A program made the translations under genes and the position numbers. The notes beneath the pieces are model-generated. The model was not told the origin of the DNA. It saw nothing but the letters and a program-made list of their open reading frames with translations, and searched no databases. From Parapusillimonas granuli (GTDB taxonomy: Bacteria > Pseudomonadota > Gammaproteobacteria > Burkholderiales > Burkholderiaceae_B), in the NCBI RefSeq assembly GCF_013416525.1, contig NZ_JACCEM010000003.1:186001-250000 (forward strand): DNA of 64,000 nucleotides, written 5' to 3'. Shown here in pieces: positions 30,947-42,592 of the stretch. Numbering within the stretch: the first letter of the stretch is position 1; every line of letters begins with the position of its first letter.

Positions 30947-31558
30947 ATGTACAAAATCGGCCTCACGGGCGGCATCGGGTCGGGTAAAAGCCGGGTCGCC
31001 GATCTTCTGGCGGAATGGGGCGCGGCCGTCATCGACACCGACGTCATCGCCCACGAACTCACCGCGCCGGGCGGCGCCGCCATGGAACCCATACGGCAGC
31101 ATTTCGGCCCCGACGTCGTCGCTCCCACCGGCGCCCTGGACCGCCAAGCCATGCGCGAGCTGGTCTTCGACAGCCCCCAGGCGCGGCAACAACTTGAATC
31201 CATTATTCACCCGATGATAAAGTCGGTGGTTCAGCAGCGCGCGGAAGAAGCGCAAGGGTGTTATCTGGTGGTGGTGGTCCCCCTGCTGGTCGAGTCCGGC
31301 CAGTGGCGCAACCGCCTGGATCGCATATGCGTCGTCGACTGCGACGAGGCCACCCAGATCCATCGCGTACACGCCCGCAGCGGGCTGACGGAGGGAATTA
31401 TTACGCGTATCATGTCAGCACAGGCCACACGCCGCGAGCGTCTGGCCGTTGCTGACGACATAGTGCTCAACGATGCCCATACCAGCGTCGAACAGCTCGT
31501 CGCCCGCACGCGGTCCTTGCACGAGAACTGGTGCAAGCTGGCCCGGCAGGCCAGCTGA
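30947..31558 (+). CDS. coaE: Dephospho-CoA kinase
   Basis: A 203-residue P-loop kinase that performs the last step of coenzyme A synthesis, phosphorylating the ribose 3'-hydroxyl of dephospho-CoA. The Walker A motif is GLTGGIGSGKSRVADLL at residues 5-21, followed by IDTDVIAHELTAPGG and the lid region FDSPQARQQLESIIHPMI. VVVPLLVESGQW is the family's central motif. Length is normal. The gene lies between the prepilin peptidase and zapD, an order conserved in many beta- and gammaproteobacteria. Confidence 0.94.
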   Translation: MYKIGLTGGIGSGKSRVADLLAEWGAAVIDTDVIAHELTAPGGAAMEPIRQHFGPDVVAPTGALDRQAMRELVFDSPQARQQLESIIHPMIKSVVQQRAEEAQGCYLVVVVPLLVESGQWRNRLDRICVVDCDEATQIHRVHARSGLTEGIITRIMSAQATRRERLAVADDIVLNDAHTSVEQLVARTRSLHENWCKLARQAS

Positions 31559-31696
31559 TCCGCCAAGGTAGGCGCAGCGGCCGCTTTTCTTTGCTTTCCG
31601 CGGCGATTCGCAACGCGGCGTGGCAAGCACGGCGCCTGGGTTGAGTGTTCGAATTAACCAGACGGCACACTAGTCAATGAAAAGGTTTTTGGTCGC

Positions 31697-32449
31697 GTGA
31701 TTCTTTATGAATATCCTTGCAACGAACGCGTGAGGTCTCTATTAAGAGTCGAGCATCTGTTCGACAGGCTGTTTTTTTTCGCAAAAGGCGCCGACGTCCA
31801 TCACCACCAGATATCGGTCGCCACCCTGTTCGATCTGCTCGACATCTGTGACCGCACCGACTTGAGAGGCTCCGTCCTGCAGGACCTCGAACGGCAGCGC
31901 GTGGCGCTCAGCGCGCTGCGGCAGCACCCGGGCGTCGACCCCGATACGCTGGACGCCATGCTGGCCCAGATCCAGGGCGCATCGTCCGAACTCGGGGCCC
32001 AGGGCCGCATCGGCCAGGAACTGCGCGACAATGAATGGCTGGCCAGCTTGCGCGGCCGCATCGCGGTTCCCGGGGGCTCGTCCCAGGTGGACATGCCCTC
32101 TTATTTTTCCTGGCAGCTCAAGCCGCCGGAACAGCGGTCCGTCGATCTGAAGCGCTGGATCACCCCTTTCATGCCCTTGTACAACGGGTTGGCGCTCATC
32201 CTGCGCCTCCTGCGCGATTCCGGCGACGTGGTCGACGTCGTCGCCCGCCAGGGAGCCTACCAGGAAATGCTGGGCGGCAAGGTTTTCCAGCTGCTGCGCG
32301 TCTGGGTCGACGCCGCGCTCAACATCTTTCCCGAAATGAGCGCCAACAAATATGTGATCTGGGTGCGCTTCGCCGCCCAGGACCGCGAGCTCAAGCCCCA
32401 GCCGGTCACCTCCGACGTCCCCTTCAAGCTCGCCCGCTGCAATATCTGA
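31697..32449 (+). CDS. zapD: Cell division protein ZapD
   Basis: A 250-residue protein of the DUF1342/ZapD family, which cross-links FtsZ filaments at the division ring. It begins ILYEYPCNERVRSLLRVEHLFDRL and continues with an alpha-helical half and a beta-rich half (SYFSWQLKPPEQR, NKYVIWVRFAAQD), as in the known ZapD structure. The start is GTG at 31697, fixed by the conserved N terminus. It follows coaE by 138 bases. The yacG gene that often comes next is not present. Confidence 0.92.
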   Translation: MILYEYPCNERVRSLLRVEHLFDRLFFFAKGADVHHHQISVATLFDLLDICDRTDLRGSVLQDLERQRVALSALRQHPGVDPDTLDAMLAQIQGASSELGAQGRIGQELRDNEWLASLRGRIAVPGGSSQVDMPSYFSWQLKPPEQRSVDLKRWITPFMPLYNGLALILRLLRDSGDVVDVVARQGAYQEMLGGKVFQLLRVWVDAALNIFPEMSANKYVIWVRFAAQDRELKPQPVTSDVPFKLARCNI

Positions 32450-32558
32450 TCTTCATACACAGTTGTTGCGTTCCATTTCAAATTGATCTTTTCGGCGTCC
32501 GCGGCGCTGCCAATAGGCGAAAATAGCGCCTGTTTCGTTCGACTCCGGAGATCACTGC

Positions 32559-33815
32559 ATGTCGGATCCTGTTTCCGATCTTCCCACTCGCAAACCGCGG
32601 CGCTGGCCCTGGGTTCTGGTCTTGGTATCGCTGGTGGCGGCGGGGTACTGGTTCTGGAGCGCCAATCAGGGCAAATCCACCAGCGGTTTCCGGCGTTTCG
32701 GCGGGCCCATGTCCGGCGCTTCCGTCCCCGTGAAGGCGGCGGTGGTCGAACAAGGCAAGATCGACTACATCCTCAAGGCCATCGGAACGGTGACGGCATT
32801 CAACACGGTCACGGTGCGCAGCCGCGTGGACGGCGAACTGCTCAAGCTCGAATTCCAGGATGGCCAGAAAGTCCAGAAGGGCGACATCCTGGCCCGCATC
32901 GATCCGCGCAACTACCAGATCCGGCTCGATCAGGCGCTGGGGCAGCAGAAGCAGAACGAAGCGCAGCTGAAGAACGCCCAGAAGGACCTGCAGCGCTATC
33001 AGCTGCTGTACAAGCAGAATTCAATCGCGCGGCAGCAGGTCGATGCCCAGGAGGCCCTGGTGCAGCAGCTGATCGGCGCCCGGACGTCCGACCAGGCGGC
33101 GGTGGACGACGCGCGCCTGCAGCTGGAATACACCGACATCGTCGCGCCCATATCGGGCCGGCTGGGGCTGCGCAAGGTCGACGAAGGGAATATCGTCAAT
33201 GCATCCAGCACGGACGGCATCGTCGTCATCACCCAGACGCAGCCGATTTCCGTATTGTTCACGCTGCCGCAGGCGCAGCTGCCGGACGTCCTGGCCCAGC
33301 TGCGCGGCGGCAACACCCTGGCGGTCGAGCTCTACGACCGCGACGACATCCGCAAGCTCGCCGACGGCGAACTCATGTCCCTGGACAATCAAATCGACGT
33401 CGCGACCGGCACGGTCAAGATGAAGGCGCGCTTCGCCAATGAGGACGAAGCGCTGTTCCCCAATCAATTCGTCAACGTCCGCCTGAAGGTCGAGACCCGC
33501 CAGGCCTTGGTATTGCCGACCGCGGCCGTCCAGCACGGCTCCATCGGCTCTTTCGTCTATGTGATCGACGAGCAGAACAAATCGCGCATCCAGGCGATCT
33601 CGGTCGGCCGGGTCGACGGCCGGCGCACCGAGGTCCTGTCGGGCCTGTCGGCCGGCCAGAAGGTGGTTACCGAAGGCACGGACCGCTTGCGCGACGGCGC
33701 GGCCGTCGAAATCAGCGAGCCGGGCGCCGGCAGGCCGGCACCCGCGGCCGGCGAAAGGCCGGCGGGCGGCCCGGCGCGAGGCAGCGCGCCGCCTGCGGGC
33801 AGGAACCGTCCGTGA
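32559..33815 (+). CDS. mdtA: RND efflux periplasmic adaptor, MdtA-like
   Basis: A 418-residue membrane fusion protein. It starts with a cytoplasmic tail and one N-terminal membrane helix ([18 protein letters not shown], about residues 22-39), then lipoyl half-domains around a helical hairpin ([39 protein letters not shown]) and a beta-barrel domain. The C terminus is a proline/alanine/glycine-rich tail. GGAG lies before the ATG. Its stop overlaps the GTG of the first RND pump gene by four bases, so the operon is translationally coupled. It links the inner-membrane pumps to the NodT outer-membrane factor. Confidence 0.92.
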   Translation: MSDPVSDLPTRKPRRWPWVLVLVSLVAAGYWFWSANQGKSTSGFRRFGGPMSGASVPVKAAVVEQGKIDYILKAIGTVTAFNTVTVRSRVDGELLKLEFQDGQKVQKGDILARIDPRNYQIRLDQALGQQKQNEAQLKNAQKDLQRYQLLYKQNSIARQQVDAQEALVQQLIGARTSDQAAVDDARLQLEYTDIVAPISGRLGLRKVDEGNIVNASSTDGIVVITQTQPISVLFTLPQAQLPDVLAQLRGGNTLAVELYDRDDIRKLADGELMSLDNQIDVATGTVKMKARFANEDEALFPNQFVNVRLKVETRQALVLPTAAVQHGSIGSFVYVIDEQNKSRIQAISVGRVDGRRTEVLSGLSAGQKVVTEGTDRLRDGAAVEISEPGAGRPAPAAGERPAGGPARGSAPPAGRNRP

Positions 33816-36800
33816 ACCTGTCCCGTTTATTCATCCTGCGCCCCGTGGCCACCACCCTGGCCATGGTCGCCTTGCTGATCTCCGGCCTGCTGGCCTACCG
33901 CCTGCTGCCGGTGTCGGCGCTGCCGCAAGTCGATTACCCGACCATACAGGTCAGCACCCTGTATCCGGGCGCGAGCCCGGACGTCGTCACCGCGCTGGTG
34001 ACTTCCCCGCTGGAGCGCCAGTTCGGCCGCATGTCCGGCATGACGCAGATGATGTCCTCGAGCTCGGGCGGCTCGTCCGTCATCACCCTGCAGTTCGACC
34101 TGGACCTGCCGCTGGACGTGGCGGAACAAGAGGTGCAGGCGGCCATCAACGCGGCATCCAGCCTGCTGCCCAACGACCTGCCGGCTCCGCCCATCTACAA
34201 CAAGGTCAATCCGGCCGATACGCCGGTGATCAGCCTGGCGGTGACGTCGCCGACCCTGCCGCTGCACCAGGTGCGCGACCTGATCGACATCCGCGTGGCG
34301 CAGAAGCTCTCGCAGATCTCGGGCGTCGGGCTGGTCAGCATTGCCGGCGGCCAGCGCCCGGCCGTGCGCATACAGGCCAATCCGGGCACGCTGGCGGCGC
34401 GCGGCCTGACGCTTTCCAGCTTGCGCTCGGCCGTCGTCGGCGCCAACGTGAACCAGCCCAAGGGCAATCTGGACGGGCCGGAAAGGTCCACCACCATCAA
34501 CGCCAACGACCAGCTGAAGTCCATCGAGGACTATGAGTCGCTGATCGTCGCCTACCAGGACGGCGCGCCCTTGCGGCTGCGCGACGTGGCCGAGGCGCGG
34601 CAGGGCGCGGAAAACATCCGCCAGGCGGCCTGGCTGGGGTCGACGCCGGCCATCTTGCTGAACGTGCAGCGCCAGCCGGGCGCCAACGTGATCGAGGTCG
34701 TGGACCGGGTCAAGCAGCTGCTGCCTTCGCTGCAGCAATCGCTGCCCACGGGCGTGGACATCTCCGTCGCGGCCGACCGCACGGAGACCATACGCGAATC
34801 CATCCATCACGTGCAGGTGGAGCTGATGCTGGCCGTGGCGCTGGTGGTGCTCGTCACCTTCGTCTTCCTGCGCAGCTGGCGCGCCACCTTCATCCCCAGC
34901 GTGGTCGTGCCGCTTTCTTTGGTGGGCACCTTCGGCATCATGTACCTGGCCGGCTTCAGCATCAACAACCTGACGCTGATGGCCCTCACGATCGCCACGG
35001 GCTTCGTCGTGGACGACGCCATCGTCATGATCGAAAACATCGCGCGGCACATCGAAGAGGGCGAGAGCGCCCTGGCGGCCGCGCTCAAGGGCGCCTCGCA
35101 GATCGGCTTCACGCTGGTGTCGCTGACCTTCTCGCTGATCGCGGTGCTGATTCCGCTGCTGTTCATGAGCGACGTCATCGGCCGCCTGTTCCGCGAGTTC
35201 GCCATCACCCTGGCGGTGGCGATCCTGCTGTCGCTGGTCATCTCTCTGACCCTGACGCCCATGATGTGCGCGCGCATGCTCAAGCCCGAGTCCGAAATGG
35301 ACTACGGCCGCTTCCAGCGCAAGGCGGGGCAATGGATGGACGGCCTGACGCGCAGCTACGACCGCGGGCTGCGCTGGGTGCTGGGGCACCAGCTCATCAC
35401 CTTGTGGTTCGCCCTGGCCACGCTGCTGTTCACCGGCTTGCTGTACGTCGCCGTGCCCAAGGGGTTTTTCCCGCAGCAGGACACGGGCCTGATCCAGGCC
35501 ATCAGCCAGGGGCCCCAGACCGTTTCGTTCGCGTCCATGTCGCAGCGGCAGCAGCAGGCGGTGGCGCGCATCCTGCAAGACCCGGACGTGCAGGCGGTCA
35601 CGTCCTTCATCGGCGTGGACGGCACCAACGCCACCCTGAATACCGGCCGCATGCAAATCGCGCTGAAGCCGCTGGACCAGCGCGGCGCCACCGCCGCCGA
35701 CATCATCGAGCGCCTGAGCGCCGAGTTGCGCGACCTGCCCGACCTGCAGGTATACATGCAGCCGGTGCAGGACCTGACCGTGGACGACAAGGTCAGCCGC
35801 ACGCAATACCAGATGACGCTGTCGCACCCGGACCACGCCACCCTGCTGGCCTGGACGCCGCGCTTCGTGGACGCCCTGAGGCGGCTTGCGCCCTTGCGCG
35901 ACGTGGTCGACGACTTGCAGGGCGGCGGGCTGGAGACCACGCTGGTCATCGACCGCGACGCCGCCGCGCGCCTGGGCATCAGCAATTCCACCATAGACGA
36001 GGCTTTGTACGACGCCTTCGGGCAGCGCCTCATTTCCACCATATTCACCCAGTCCGCGCAATACCGGGTGGTGCTGGAAGTCGCGCCGCAATATCGCCAG
36101 ACGCCGGCCGCGCTGGCGCAGATCCACGTGCCCACCGAAAGCGGCGCGCCGGTGCCGATCAGCAGCGTGGCGCGCATCGAGCAGAACAGCGCCCTGCTTT
36201 CCATAGACCGCCTGGGCCAGTTCCCCGCCACCACGATCTCCTTCAACCTGGCGCCGGGCGCGGCCCTGTCGGACGCGGTCGAGGCGATTCGAGGCGCCCA
36301 GTCGGAGCTGGGCATGCCGGAATCCGTCGACCTGCGCTTCCAGGGCGCGGCCCGCGCCTTCCAGGCGTCCCTGTCCAGCACGCTATGGCTGATGCTGGCC
36401 GCCGTGGCGACCATGTACATCGTGCTGGGCATCCTGTATGAAAGCTACATCCACCCCGTCACCATCCTGTCGACGCTGCCGTCCGCCGCCATCGGGGCCT
36501 TGCTGGCGCTGCTGCTCAGCGGTTCCGACCTCGACATGATCGGTGTGATCGGCATCATTCTGCTGATCGGGATCGTGAAGAAGAACGCGATCATGATGAT
36601 CGACTTCGCCCTCGACGCGGAACGCTCGCGCGGGCTGGACCCGCGCTCCGCCATCCACGAGGCCGCACTGCTGCGTTTCCGGCCCATCCTGATGACGACG
36701 CTGGCGGCGCTGTTCAGCGCCATCCCGCTGATGCTGGCGACCGGCTCGGGCGCCGAGCTGCGGCAGCCGCTGGGCCTGGTGATGGTGGGCGGGCTGCTGT

Positions 36801-36919
36801 GCAGCCAGGTGCTCACGCTCTTCACCACGCCGGTCATCTACCTGATGTTCGACCGCCTGGCCCATGCCCGGCGCGGCCGGCGCTTGCAGGCGGGCACGCC
36901 GGGCGGGTTGCGGCCATGA
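33812..36919 (+). CDS. mdtB: RND efflux pump subunit, MdtB-like
   Basis: A 1035-residue HAE1-type resistance-nodulation-division transporter with 12 membrane helices and two large periplasmic loops. It begins [41 protein letters not shown] and carries the proton-relay aspartate pair in [14 protein letters not shown] (helix 4). The start is GTG at 33812, overlapping mdtA. The stop overlaps the ATG of the second pump gene. MdtB and MdtC proteins form a B2C heterotrimer in E. coli, and the paired genes here suggest the same. Likely substrates are amphiphiles such as bile acids or novobiocin; not shown here. Confidence 0.93.
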   Translation: MNLSRLFILRPVATTLAMVALLISGLLAYRLLPVSALPQVDYPTIQVSTLYPGASPDVVTALVTSPLERQFGRMSGMTQMMSSSSGGSSVITLQFDLDLPLDVAEQEVQAAINAASSLLPNDLPAPPIYNKVNPADTPVISLAVTSPTLPLHQVRDLIDIRVAQKLSQISGVGLVSIAGGQRPAVRIQANPGTLAARGLTLSSLRSAVVGANVNQPKGNLDGPERSTTINANDQLKSIEDYESLIVAYQDGAPLRLRDVAEARQGAENIRQAAWLGSTPAILLNVQRQPGANVIEVVDRVKQLLPSLQQSLPTGVDISVAADRTETIRESIHHVQVELMLAVALVVLVTFVFLRSWRATFIPSVVVPLSLVGTFGIMYLAGFSINNLTLMALTIATGFVVDDAIVMIENIARHIEEGESALAAALKGASQIGFTLVSLTFSLIAVLIPLLFMSDVIGRLFREFAITLAVAILLSLVISLTLTPMMCARMLKPESEMDYGRFQRKAGQWMDGLTRSYDRGLRWVLGHQLITLWFALATLLFTGLLYVAVPKGFFPQQDTGLIQAISQGPQTVSFASMSQRQQQAVARILQDPDVQAVTSFIGVDGTNATLNTGRMQIALKPLDQRGATAADIIERLSAELRDLPDLQVYMQPVQDLTVDDKVSRTQYQMTLSHPDHATLLAWTPRFVDALRRLAPLRDVVDDLQGGGLETTLVIDRDAAARLGISNSTIDEALYDAFGQRLISTIFTQSAQYRVVLEVAPQYRQTPAALAQIHVPTESGAPVPISSVARIEQNSALLSIDRLGQFPATTISFNLAPGAALSDAVEAIRGAQSELGMPESVDLRFQGAARAFQASLSSTLWLMLAAVATMYIVLGILYESYIHPVTILSTLPSAAIGALLALLLSGSDLDMIGVIGIILLIGIVKKNAIMMIDFALDAERSRGLDPRSAIHEAALLRFRPILMTTLAALFSAIPLMLATGSGAELRQPLGLVMVGGLLCSQVLTLFTTPVIYLMFDRLAHARRGRRLQAGTPGGLRP

Positions 36920-39900
36920 GGTTCTTCTCCCTCTTCATCATGCGGCCCGTGGCGACGACGCTGTCCTGCCTCGCCCTGGTGATGTCGGGGGCGCTCGCCT
37001 ACTTCTTCCTGCCGGTGGCGCCGCTGCCCCAGGTGGATTTCCCCATGATCTCGGTGACGGCCAGCATGGCGGGGGCCAGCCCCGAGACCATGGCGTCCAG
37101 CGTGGCGACGCCCCTGGAGCAATCGCTGGGCTCCATCGCCGGCCTGTCCGAAATGAGTTCGCGCAGCACCGAAGGGTCCACGCGCATTTCCCTGATGTTC
37201 GACATGGAGCGCGACATCAACAGCGCCGCGCGCGACGTGCAGGCCGCCATCAACGCCGCGCGCAGCCTGCTGCCGTCGAATCTGCGCAACAACCCGACCT
37301 ATCGCAAGGTCAACCCCTCGTCGGCGCCCATCCTGGTGCTGGCGCTGACCTCGCGCACCGCCACCCAGGGCGAGCTGTACGACCTGGCATCCACCGTGCT
37401 GGCGCAGAAGCTGTCCCAGGTGGCCGGCGTGGGCGAGGTCGAGGTGGGCGGCAGTTCCTTGCCGGCCATCCGCGTGAGCCTGAACCCCAAGGCGCTGGCG
37501 AGCGCGGGCGTCGCCCTGGACGAGGTCCGGTCGGCGCTGTCCAACGCCAACACCATGCGGCCCAACGGCGTGGTGGAAGACGGCACGCATCATTGGCAGA
37601 TCAGTTCGGGCGGGCAGCTCACCCGGGCCGAGCAGTATCGCCCGCTGATCGTCGCCTGGCGCGACGGCTCGCCCATCCGCCTGCGCGACGTGGCGACGGT
37701 CGAGGACTCGATCGAGAACCTGTTCAACACGGGCTTCTTCAACGACAGCCCCGCCGTGCTCTTGACGGTGCGGCGCCAGGCCGACGCCAACATCATCGAG
37801 ACGGTGGACAGCATACGCGCGCAGCTGCCCGTCTTCCAGTCCATGCTGCCGGCGCACGTGTCGCTGACGCTGGCGCAGGACCGCACGCCCAGCATCCGGG
37901 CGTCGCTGCACGAGGCCGAGATCACGCTGATCATCGCCGTGGTGCTGGTCGTGCTGGTGGTCCTGCTGTTCCTGGGCGACCTGCGCGCGGCCCTGATACC
38001 CGCCATCGCCGTGCCGGCGTCGTTGATCACGACCTTCAGCCTGATGCTGCTGTTCGGCTATACGCTGAACACGATCTCGCTGATGGCGCTCATCGTGGCC
38101 ACCGGCTTCGTGGTGGACGACGCCATCGTGGTCCTGGAAAACATCATGCGCTACCTGGAAAAAGGCGTGCCGCCCTTGCGGGCCGCGATGCGCGGGGCGC
38201 GCGAAGTCGGCTTCACCGTGCTGGCGATGAGCCTTTCCCTGGTGGCGGTGTTCATTCCCATGCTGCTGATGGGCGGGCTCGTCGGCCGCCTGTTCAAGGA
38301 ATTCGCCGTCACGCTTTCGGTGTCCATTCTGGTGTCGCTGCTGATCTCCGTTACGGTGACTCCCATGATGTGCGCGCGGCTGCTGCGGCGGGGCGCCGGG
38401 GAGCGCCGCGAGGGGCTGCTGCGGCGCATGCTGCGGTCCATGGGGGATTTCTTCTGGAACGGATACAAGTCCTCGCTGGGCTGGGCGCTGCGCCACAGCC
38501 GCATCATGCTGCTGCTGCTCGTGGCCACCATAGGCTTGAACGGCTATTTGTACACGGTCGTGCCCAAGGGGTTCTTCCCGCAGCAGGACACCGGGCAGCT
38601 GCTGGGTTTCTTCCGGGTGGACCAGGGCACGTCGTTCCAGGCCATGAAGCCCAAGCTGGAGCACTTCCGCAACATCCTGCTGCAGGACCCCGCGATCGCG
38701 AGCGTCACCGGCTTCGGCAGCGGCCGGGGCGGCAGCAATTCCAGCTTCATGATGATACAGCTCAAGCCGCTGCAGGAGCGCAAGGTCAGCGCCATACAGG
38801 TGGTGAACCGCCTGCGCGGCCGCCTGCAGGGCGTGCCGGGTGCGCGCCTGACGCTGGTGCCGCAGCAGGACATCTTCATGGGCGGGCGGCAGGACACCGG
38901 CGGCTCCTACGATTACGGCCTGCTGGGCAGCGAGCTGGCGATCCTGAAGGAATGGCTGCCGCGCGTGCAGCAGGCGCTGGCGGGCCTGCCGGAGCTCGTC
39001 GACGTGGACACGGACATCGAAGACAAGGGCCGGCGGGTCGAGCTCGTGATAGATCGGGACGCGGCCACGCGCCTGGGCGTGAACATGTCCATGATCGCCG
39101 CGACGCTCAACAATTCCTTCAGCCAGCGCCAGGTGTCGGTGATCTACGGGCCGCTGAACCAGTATCACGTCGTGATGGGGGTGGACCCGCGCTATTCCCA
39201 GGACGCCGAAGCGCTCAAGCAGGTCGAAGTGGTGACCAAGGACGGCAGCCGCGTTCCGCTGTCCGCCTTCACGCGCTTCGAAATCGGCAATGCGCCGACG
39301 AGCGTGCGGCACGAAGGCCTGTTCGCGTCGGAGTCCATTTCCTTCAGCCTGGCGCCTGGGGTGTCGCTCGAACAGGCCACCCGGGCGGTGGAAGACGCCG
39401 TGGCGCGCACGGGCCTGCCCACCCAGCAGATACAGGCGGGCTTCCAGGGCACGGCCCAGGCGCTGCAGCAGTCCATGGCCCAGCAGCCCTGGCTGATTCT
39501 GGCCGCGCTGCTGACCATGTACATCGTGCTGGGCATCCTGTATGAAAGCTATATCCATCCGATCACCATCTTGTCCACGCTGCCGTCCGCCGGCATAGGC
39601 GCGCTGCTGGCCCTGATGCTGGTCGGCGAGGAATTCTCGCTGATCGCCCTGATCGGCGTGTTTCTCCTGATCGGCATCGTCAAGAAGAACGCCATCATGA
39701 TGGTGGACTTCGCGCTCCTGGCGGAAAGGCGCGAAGGCATGTCCTCGCGGGAAGCCATCTACCAGGCCTGCCTGGTCCGCTTCCGGCCCATCATGATGAC
39801 CACCATATCGGCGCTGTTCGGCGCGTTGCCCCTGGTGCTGGCTTCGGGAGCGGGCGTGGAGATGCGCCGGCCTCTCGGCCTGACCATCGTGGGCGGGCTG

Positions 39901-40032
39901 ATACTCAGCCAGATGCTCACCCTGTATACGACGCCGGTCGTGTACCTTTACCTGGACAAGCTAAGCCTCTGGGCCAAGCGTCGGCGGGCGGCGCGGGCGG
40001 GGGGCGAACCCGGGGAATTGCGGAACGTATGA
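36916..40032 (+). CDS. mdtC: RND efflux pump subunit, MdtC-like
   Basis: A 1038-residue RND transporter paralogous to the preceding one. It begins [41 protein letters not shown] and again has [14 protein letters not shown] in helix 4. The ATG at 36916 overlaps the upstream stop as ATGA; the open frame extends further upstream only inside mdtB. The stop overlaps the ATG of the NodT gene. The four-gene overlap chain favours equal synthesis of all complex parts. Confidence 0.93.
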   Translation: MRFFSLFIMRPVATTLSCLALVMSGALAYFFLPVAPLPQVDFPMISVTASMAGASPETMASSVATPLEQSLGSIAGLSEMSSRSTEGSTRISLMFDMERDINSAARDVQAAINAARSLLPSNLRNNPTYRKVNPSSAPILVLALTSRTATQGELYDLASTVLAQKLSQVAGVGEVEVGGSSLPAIRVSLNPKALASAGVALDEVRSALSNANTMRPNGVVEDGTHHWQISSGGQLTRAEQYRPLIVAWRDGSPIRLRDVATVEDSIENLFNTGFFNDSPAVLLTVRRQADANIIETVDSIRAQLPVFQSMLPAHVSLTLAQDRTPSIRASLHEAEITLIIAVVLVVLVVLLFLGDLRAALIPAIAVPASLITTFSLMLLFGYTLNTISLMALIVATGFVVDDAIVVLENIMRYLEKGVPPLRAAMRGAREVGFTVLAMSLSLVAVFIPMLLMGGLVGRLFKEFAVTLSVSILVSLLISVTVTPMMCARLLRRGAGERREGLLRRMLRSMGDFFWNGYKSSLGWALRHSRIMLLLLVATIGLNGYLYTVVPKGFFPQQDTGQLLGFFRVDQGTSFQAMKPKLEHFRNILLQDPAIASVTGFGSGRGGSNSSFMMIQLKPLQERKVSAIQVVNRLRGRLQGVPGARLTLVPQQDIFMGGRQDTGGSYDYGLLGSELAILKEWLPRVQQALAGLPELVDVDTDIEDKGRRVELVIDRDAATRLGVNMSMIAATLNNSFSQRQVSVIYGPLNQYHVVMGVDPRYSQDAEALKQVEVVTKDGSRVPLSAFTRFEIGNAPTSVRHEGLFASESISFSLAPGVSLEQATRAVEDAVARTGLPTQQIQAGFQGTAQALQQSMAQQPWLILAALLTMYIVLGILYESYIHPITILSTLPSAGIGALLALMLVGEEFSLIALIGVFLLIGIVKKNAIMMVDFALLAERREGMSSREAIYQACLVRFRPIMMTTISALFGALPLVLASGAGVEMRRPLGLTIVGGLILSQMLTLYTTPVVYLYLDKLSLWAKRRRAARAGGEPGELRNV

Positions 40033-41564
40033 TGAAAGAAGAATTGCTGCCGAAATCGACGCCTTTCCGTGCCATGCGCGCTCTTGCGGCGTCGGGCATG
40101 GCCTTGGCGCTTTCGGCCTGCGCCGTGGGGCCCGACTACCAGCGCCCGGCCATGGACCTGGGCCAGGCTTACAAGCAGTCGTCCTCGGCGCTGCAGGCGG
40201 CGGTGGTCGATGCGGGCGTGAACCCCGGCTGGATTCCGGCGGCCTCATCGGCGCCGCTGCGCGGCGACTGGTGGCTGCTGTTCGACGACCCGATGTTGTC
40301 GGGCTTGATGCGGGACCTGAACAGCGCCAACCTGAACATCGCCCAGGCCGAAGCCCAGTACCGGCAGGCGCAGGCGCAGTTGCAGGGCGCGCGCGCCGGC
40401 TTCTTTCCCACGGTCGGCGCCTCCAGTTCCGCCAGCCGTTCGGGCACGGGCAGCGCCGGTTCGTCGTCGGGCTCGTCCAGTGTCTCGAACCAGTATTCCC
40501 TGAGCGGCACCGTGAGCTGGGAACCCGACCTGTGGGGCCGGATAAGCCGCACGGTGGAAGCCGGCGAGGCCGGGCTGCAGGCGGGCGGCGCTGACCTGGC
40601 CGCCACGCGCCTGAGCATGCAGTCCACCCTGGCGCAGACTTATTTCGACCTGCGGGTCACGGATGCCGAACGCCGCCTGCTGCAACAGACCGTCCAGGCC
40701 TACACGCAGTCCCTGGCGCTGACGCGGAACCGCTACGACGCCGGCATCGCGGCCCAGGCCGACATCGAAACCTCGACGGCCCAGCTCGAGAACGCCCGGG
40801 CCCAGGCGCTGGCCCTGGACCGGCAGCGCGCCCAGCTGGAAAACGCCATCGCCGTCCTGCTCGGCCGGACACCGGCGGAATTCTCGCTGCCCGAGACCAC
40901 GGTGGCGGCGCGGGTGCCGGTCGTGCCGGTCGAACTGCCTTCGGAACTGCTGCTGCGGCGGCCGGACGTCATCGCCGCCGAGCGCCGGACCGCGCAGGCG
41001 AACGCCCGCATCGGCGTGGCCCAGGCCGCCTGGTTTCCCAACCTCGCCCTGACCGCGCAGGGCGGGTTCCGCAGCGGCCAGTGGGCGCAATGGCTCACGG
41101 CGCCGGCCAGCTTCTGGTCGCTGGGCCCGGCGCTGGCGCTGACCATCTTCGACGGCGGCGCGCGCGAAGCGCAATTGCGGGAGGCCCGCGCCGCCTATGA
41201 CGCCCAGGCCGCGAATTATCGGCAGACCGCGCTCACGGCCCTGCGCGAGGTGGAGGACTATCTGGTGCAGCTGTCGGTGCTCGGCCATGAGCAGGTGGTC
41301 CAGGGCCGCGCGCTGGCGGCGGCGAGGGAATCGTTGCGGCTCACGCAGAACCAGTACCAGGCCGGGCTCATCGACTATCTCAGCGTGGTCCAGGTCGAGA
41401 CCACGGCCCTGAACGCCGAACGTTCCGCCCTGGCCCTGGTGGCCGGCCGCCTGGCCGCCAGCGTGCAGCTGATCGCGGCGTTGGGCGGGGGGTGGAACCC
41501 CGAGGCCGGGACGGCGGGGCCGGTTCCCGTGCAGGAGCCCGGCGCGGAAACGCCGCCGCTTTAA
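40029..41564 (+). CDS. NodT-family RND outer-membrane lipoprotein
   Basis: A 511-residue outer-membrane efflux factor. The signal ends in a lipobox, MALALSACAVGPDYQRP, so the mature protein is lipidated, as in OprM/NodT. Two OEP repeats follow, with SLSGTVSWEPDLWGRISR and PSELLLRRPDVIAAERR typical of the NodT subfamily. It completes the tripartite pump encoded just upstream, overlapping mdtC by four bases. It is convergent with the Nudix-ThiE gene, the two stops overlapping by four bases, so no intergenic terminator exists between them. Confidence 0.93.
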   Translation: MMKEELLPKSTPFRAMRALAASGMALALSACAVGPDYQRPAMDLGQAYKQSSSALQAAVVDAGVNPGWIPAASSAPLRGDWWLLFDDPMLSGLMRDLNSANLNIAQAEAQYRQAQAQLQGARAGFFPTVGASSSASRSGTGSAGSSSGSSSVSNQYSLSGTVSWEPDLWGRISRTVEAGEAGLQAGGADLAATRLSMQSTLAQTYFDLRVTDAERRLLQQTVQAYTQSLALTRNRYDAGIAAQADIETSTAQLENARAQALALDRQRAQLENAIAVLLGRTPAEFSLPETTVAARVPVVPVELPSELLLRRPDVIAAERRTAQANARIGVAQAAWFPNLALTAQGGFRSGQWAQWLTAPASFWSLGPALALTIFDGGAREAQLREARAAYDAQAANYRQTALTALREVEDYLVQLSVLGHEQVVQGRALAAARESLRLTQNQYQAGLIDYLSVVQVETTALNAERSALALVAGRLAASVQLIAALGGGWNPEAGTAGPVPVQEPGAETPPL

Positions 41565-42592
41565 ATCCGCCGGATCCCGGCGATGCCGTGCGCGCCATGG
41601 CGGCGCGCGTCCGCGAGCGTGGCCTCGGACTGGCCGCCGATGGCAAAGACCGGCAGGCCGGCGTCCCGGGCCAGTTCGGCGAAGCGAGCCCAGCCCATGC
41701 CGGCCTGGCCCGGATGCGACGGAGTGTCGAGCACATGCCCCAGCACGGCGAAATCGGCGCCGAGGGCGCGCGCGGCATCCAGGTCCGCCGCTGTGTGTGC
41801 CGAGACGCCCAGCAGGCCGGGCGCGACCGATTGCAGCGGGCGGGTGGCATCCGCGCCCGAGGCGGGCACGCCTGCGGCCCGGAGCCGGGCGTCGGCGGCC
41901 CGCAGGTGCACGCCGTCGGCTTCGGCCCACCAGCTTTCGGGGTGGCAGCTGTTCACCAGGCAGCGCGCGCCGTGCCGGCGGCATTGCCGCAGGACCCGCC
42001 TGAAGGCCGCGTGGGCGTCCTCGGCGCCATTGCCCGCCCATGCGGGCTCCCGGAACTGCACCAGCCTGACGCCCGCCGACAAGGCCTTCTCCAGCCTGGC
42101 GAGATAGGCCGCCAGGCCGTCGGCGCCGCCGATGGCGGTGATCAGGTAGCGGTCGGGCAGCCGCAGCCAGCGCAAGGGCGGCTCGGTGGCGGGCAGCAGC
42201 GGGCCGACCGGCAGGGGCGTGCGCGAGGGGTCCACCCAGGCGAGCTGCTGGTCCTCCATGCATCTGGGCTCGCCAACCCAGCCGCGCACCTGGCAGAAGG
42301 CCAGCTGCACGATGTTCTTCGGATATTCGTGCGTGTAGGTCACCCAGGGGGACGCGTCGGTGACCTCGATGTCCAGCTCTTCCTTCAGCTCGCGGGCCAG
42401 CGCCTCCAGCACGGTCTCGCCCGGCTCCAGCTTGCCGCCGGGGAGCTCCCACCAGCCCGGCCAGGGCTTGTCCGCCGGACGCCGGCCCAGCAGCACGCTG
42501 CCGTCCGGCTTCAGGATGACGCCCGCCGCGACGCGGATGAAAGGCTTGCCGGCGGCATCGCCGGGCGCGGGCGCGTGCGTGGGATCAGACAT
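41561..42592 (-). CDS. Nudix hydrolase fused to a ThiE/TenI-like domain
   Basis: A 343-residue two-domain protein. Residues about 20-145 are a MutT-like Nudix domain with GGKLEPGETVLEALA followed by RELKEEL, which fits the Gx5Ex7REUxEE box. Residues about 150-343 resemble thiamine-phosphate synthase/TenI (ISAHTAADLDAARALGADF-like barrel strand and FAIGGQSEATLADARRHGA). The fusion is widespread in beta- and gammaproteobacteria as a MutT homologue that sanitises 8-oxo-dGTP. The ThiE-like half lacks clear thiamine-synthase residues and its role is uncertain. It overlaps the DUF815 gene start-to-stop by eight bases. Confidence 0.88.
   Translation of the reverse strand: MSDPTHAPAPGDAAGKPFIRVAAGVILKPDGSVLLGRRPADKPWPGWWELPGGKLEPGETVLEALARELKEELDIEVTDASPWVTYTHEYPKNIVQLAFCQVRGWVGEPRCMEDQQLAWVDPSRTPLPVGPLLPATEPPLRWLRLPDRYLITAIGGADGLAAYLARLEKALSAGVRLVQFREPAWAGNGAEDAHAAFRRVLRQCRRHGARCLVNSCHPESWWAEADGVHLRAADARLRAAGVPASGADATRPLQSVAPGLLGVSAHTAADLDAARALGADFAVLGHVLDTPSHPGQAGMGWARFAELARDAGLPVFAIGGQSEATLADARRHGAHGIAGIRRI

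Noticed and set aside
36838..39558. A 906-codon open frame antisense to the mdtC-like gene, and a similar one opposite mdtB
   Set aside because: Both are H/Q/R/G-rich shadows of high-GC coding sequence; the RND proteins fill the region with all expected motifs.
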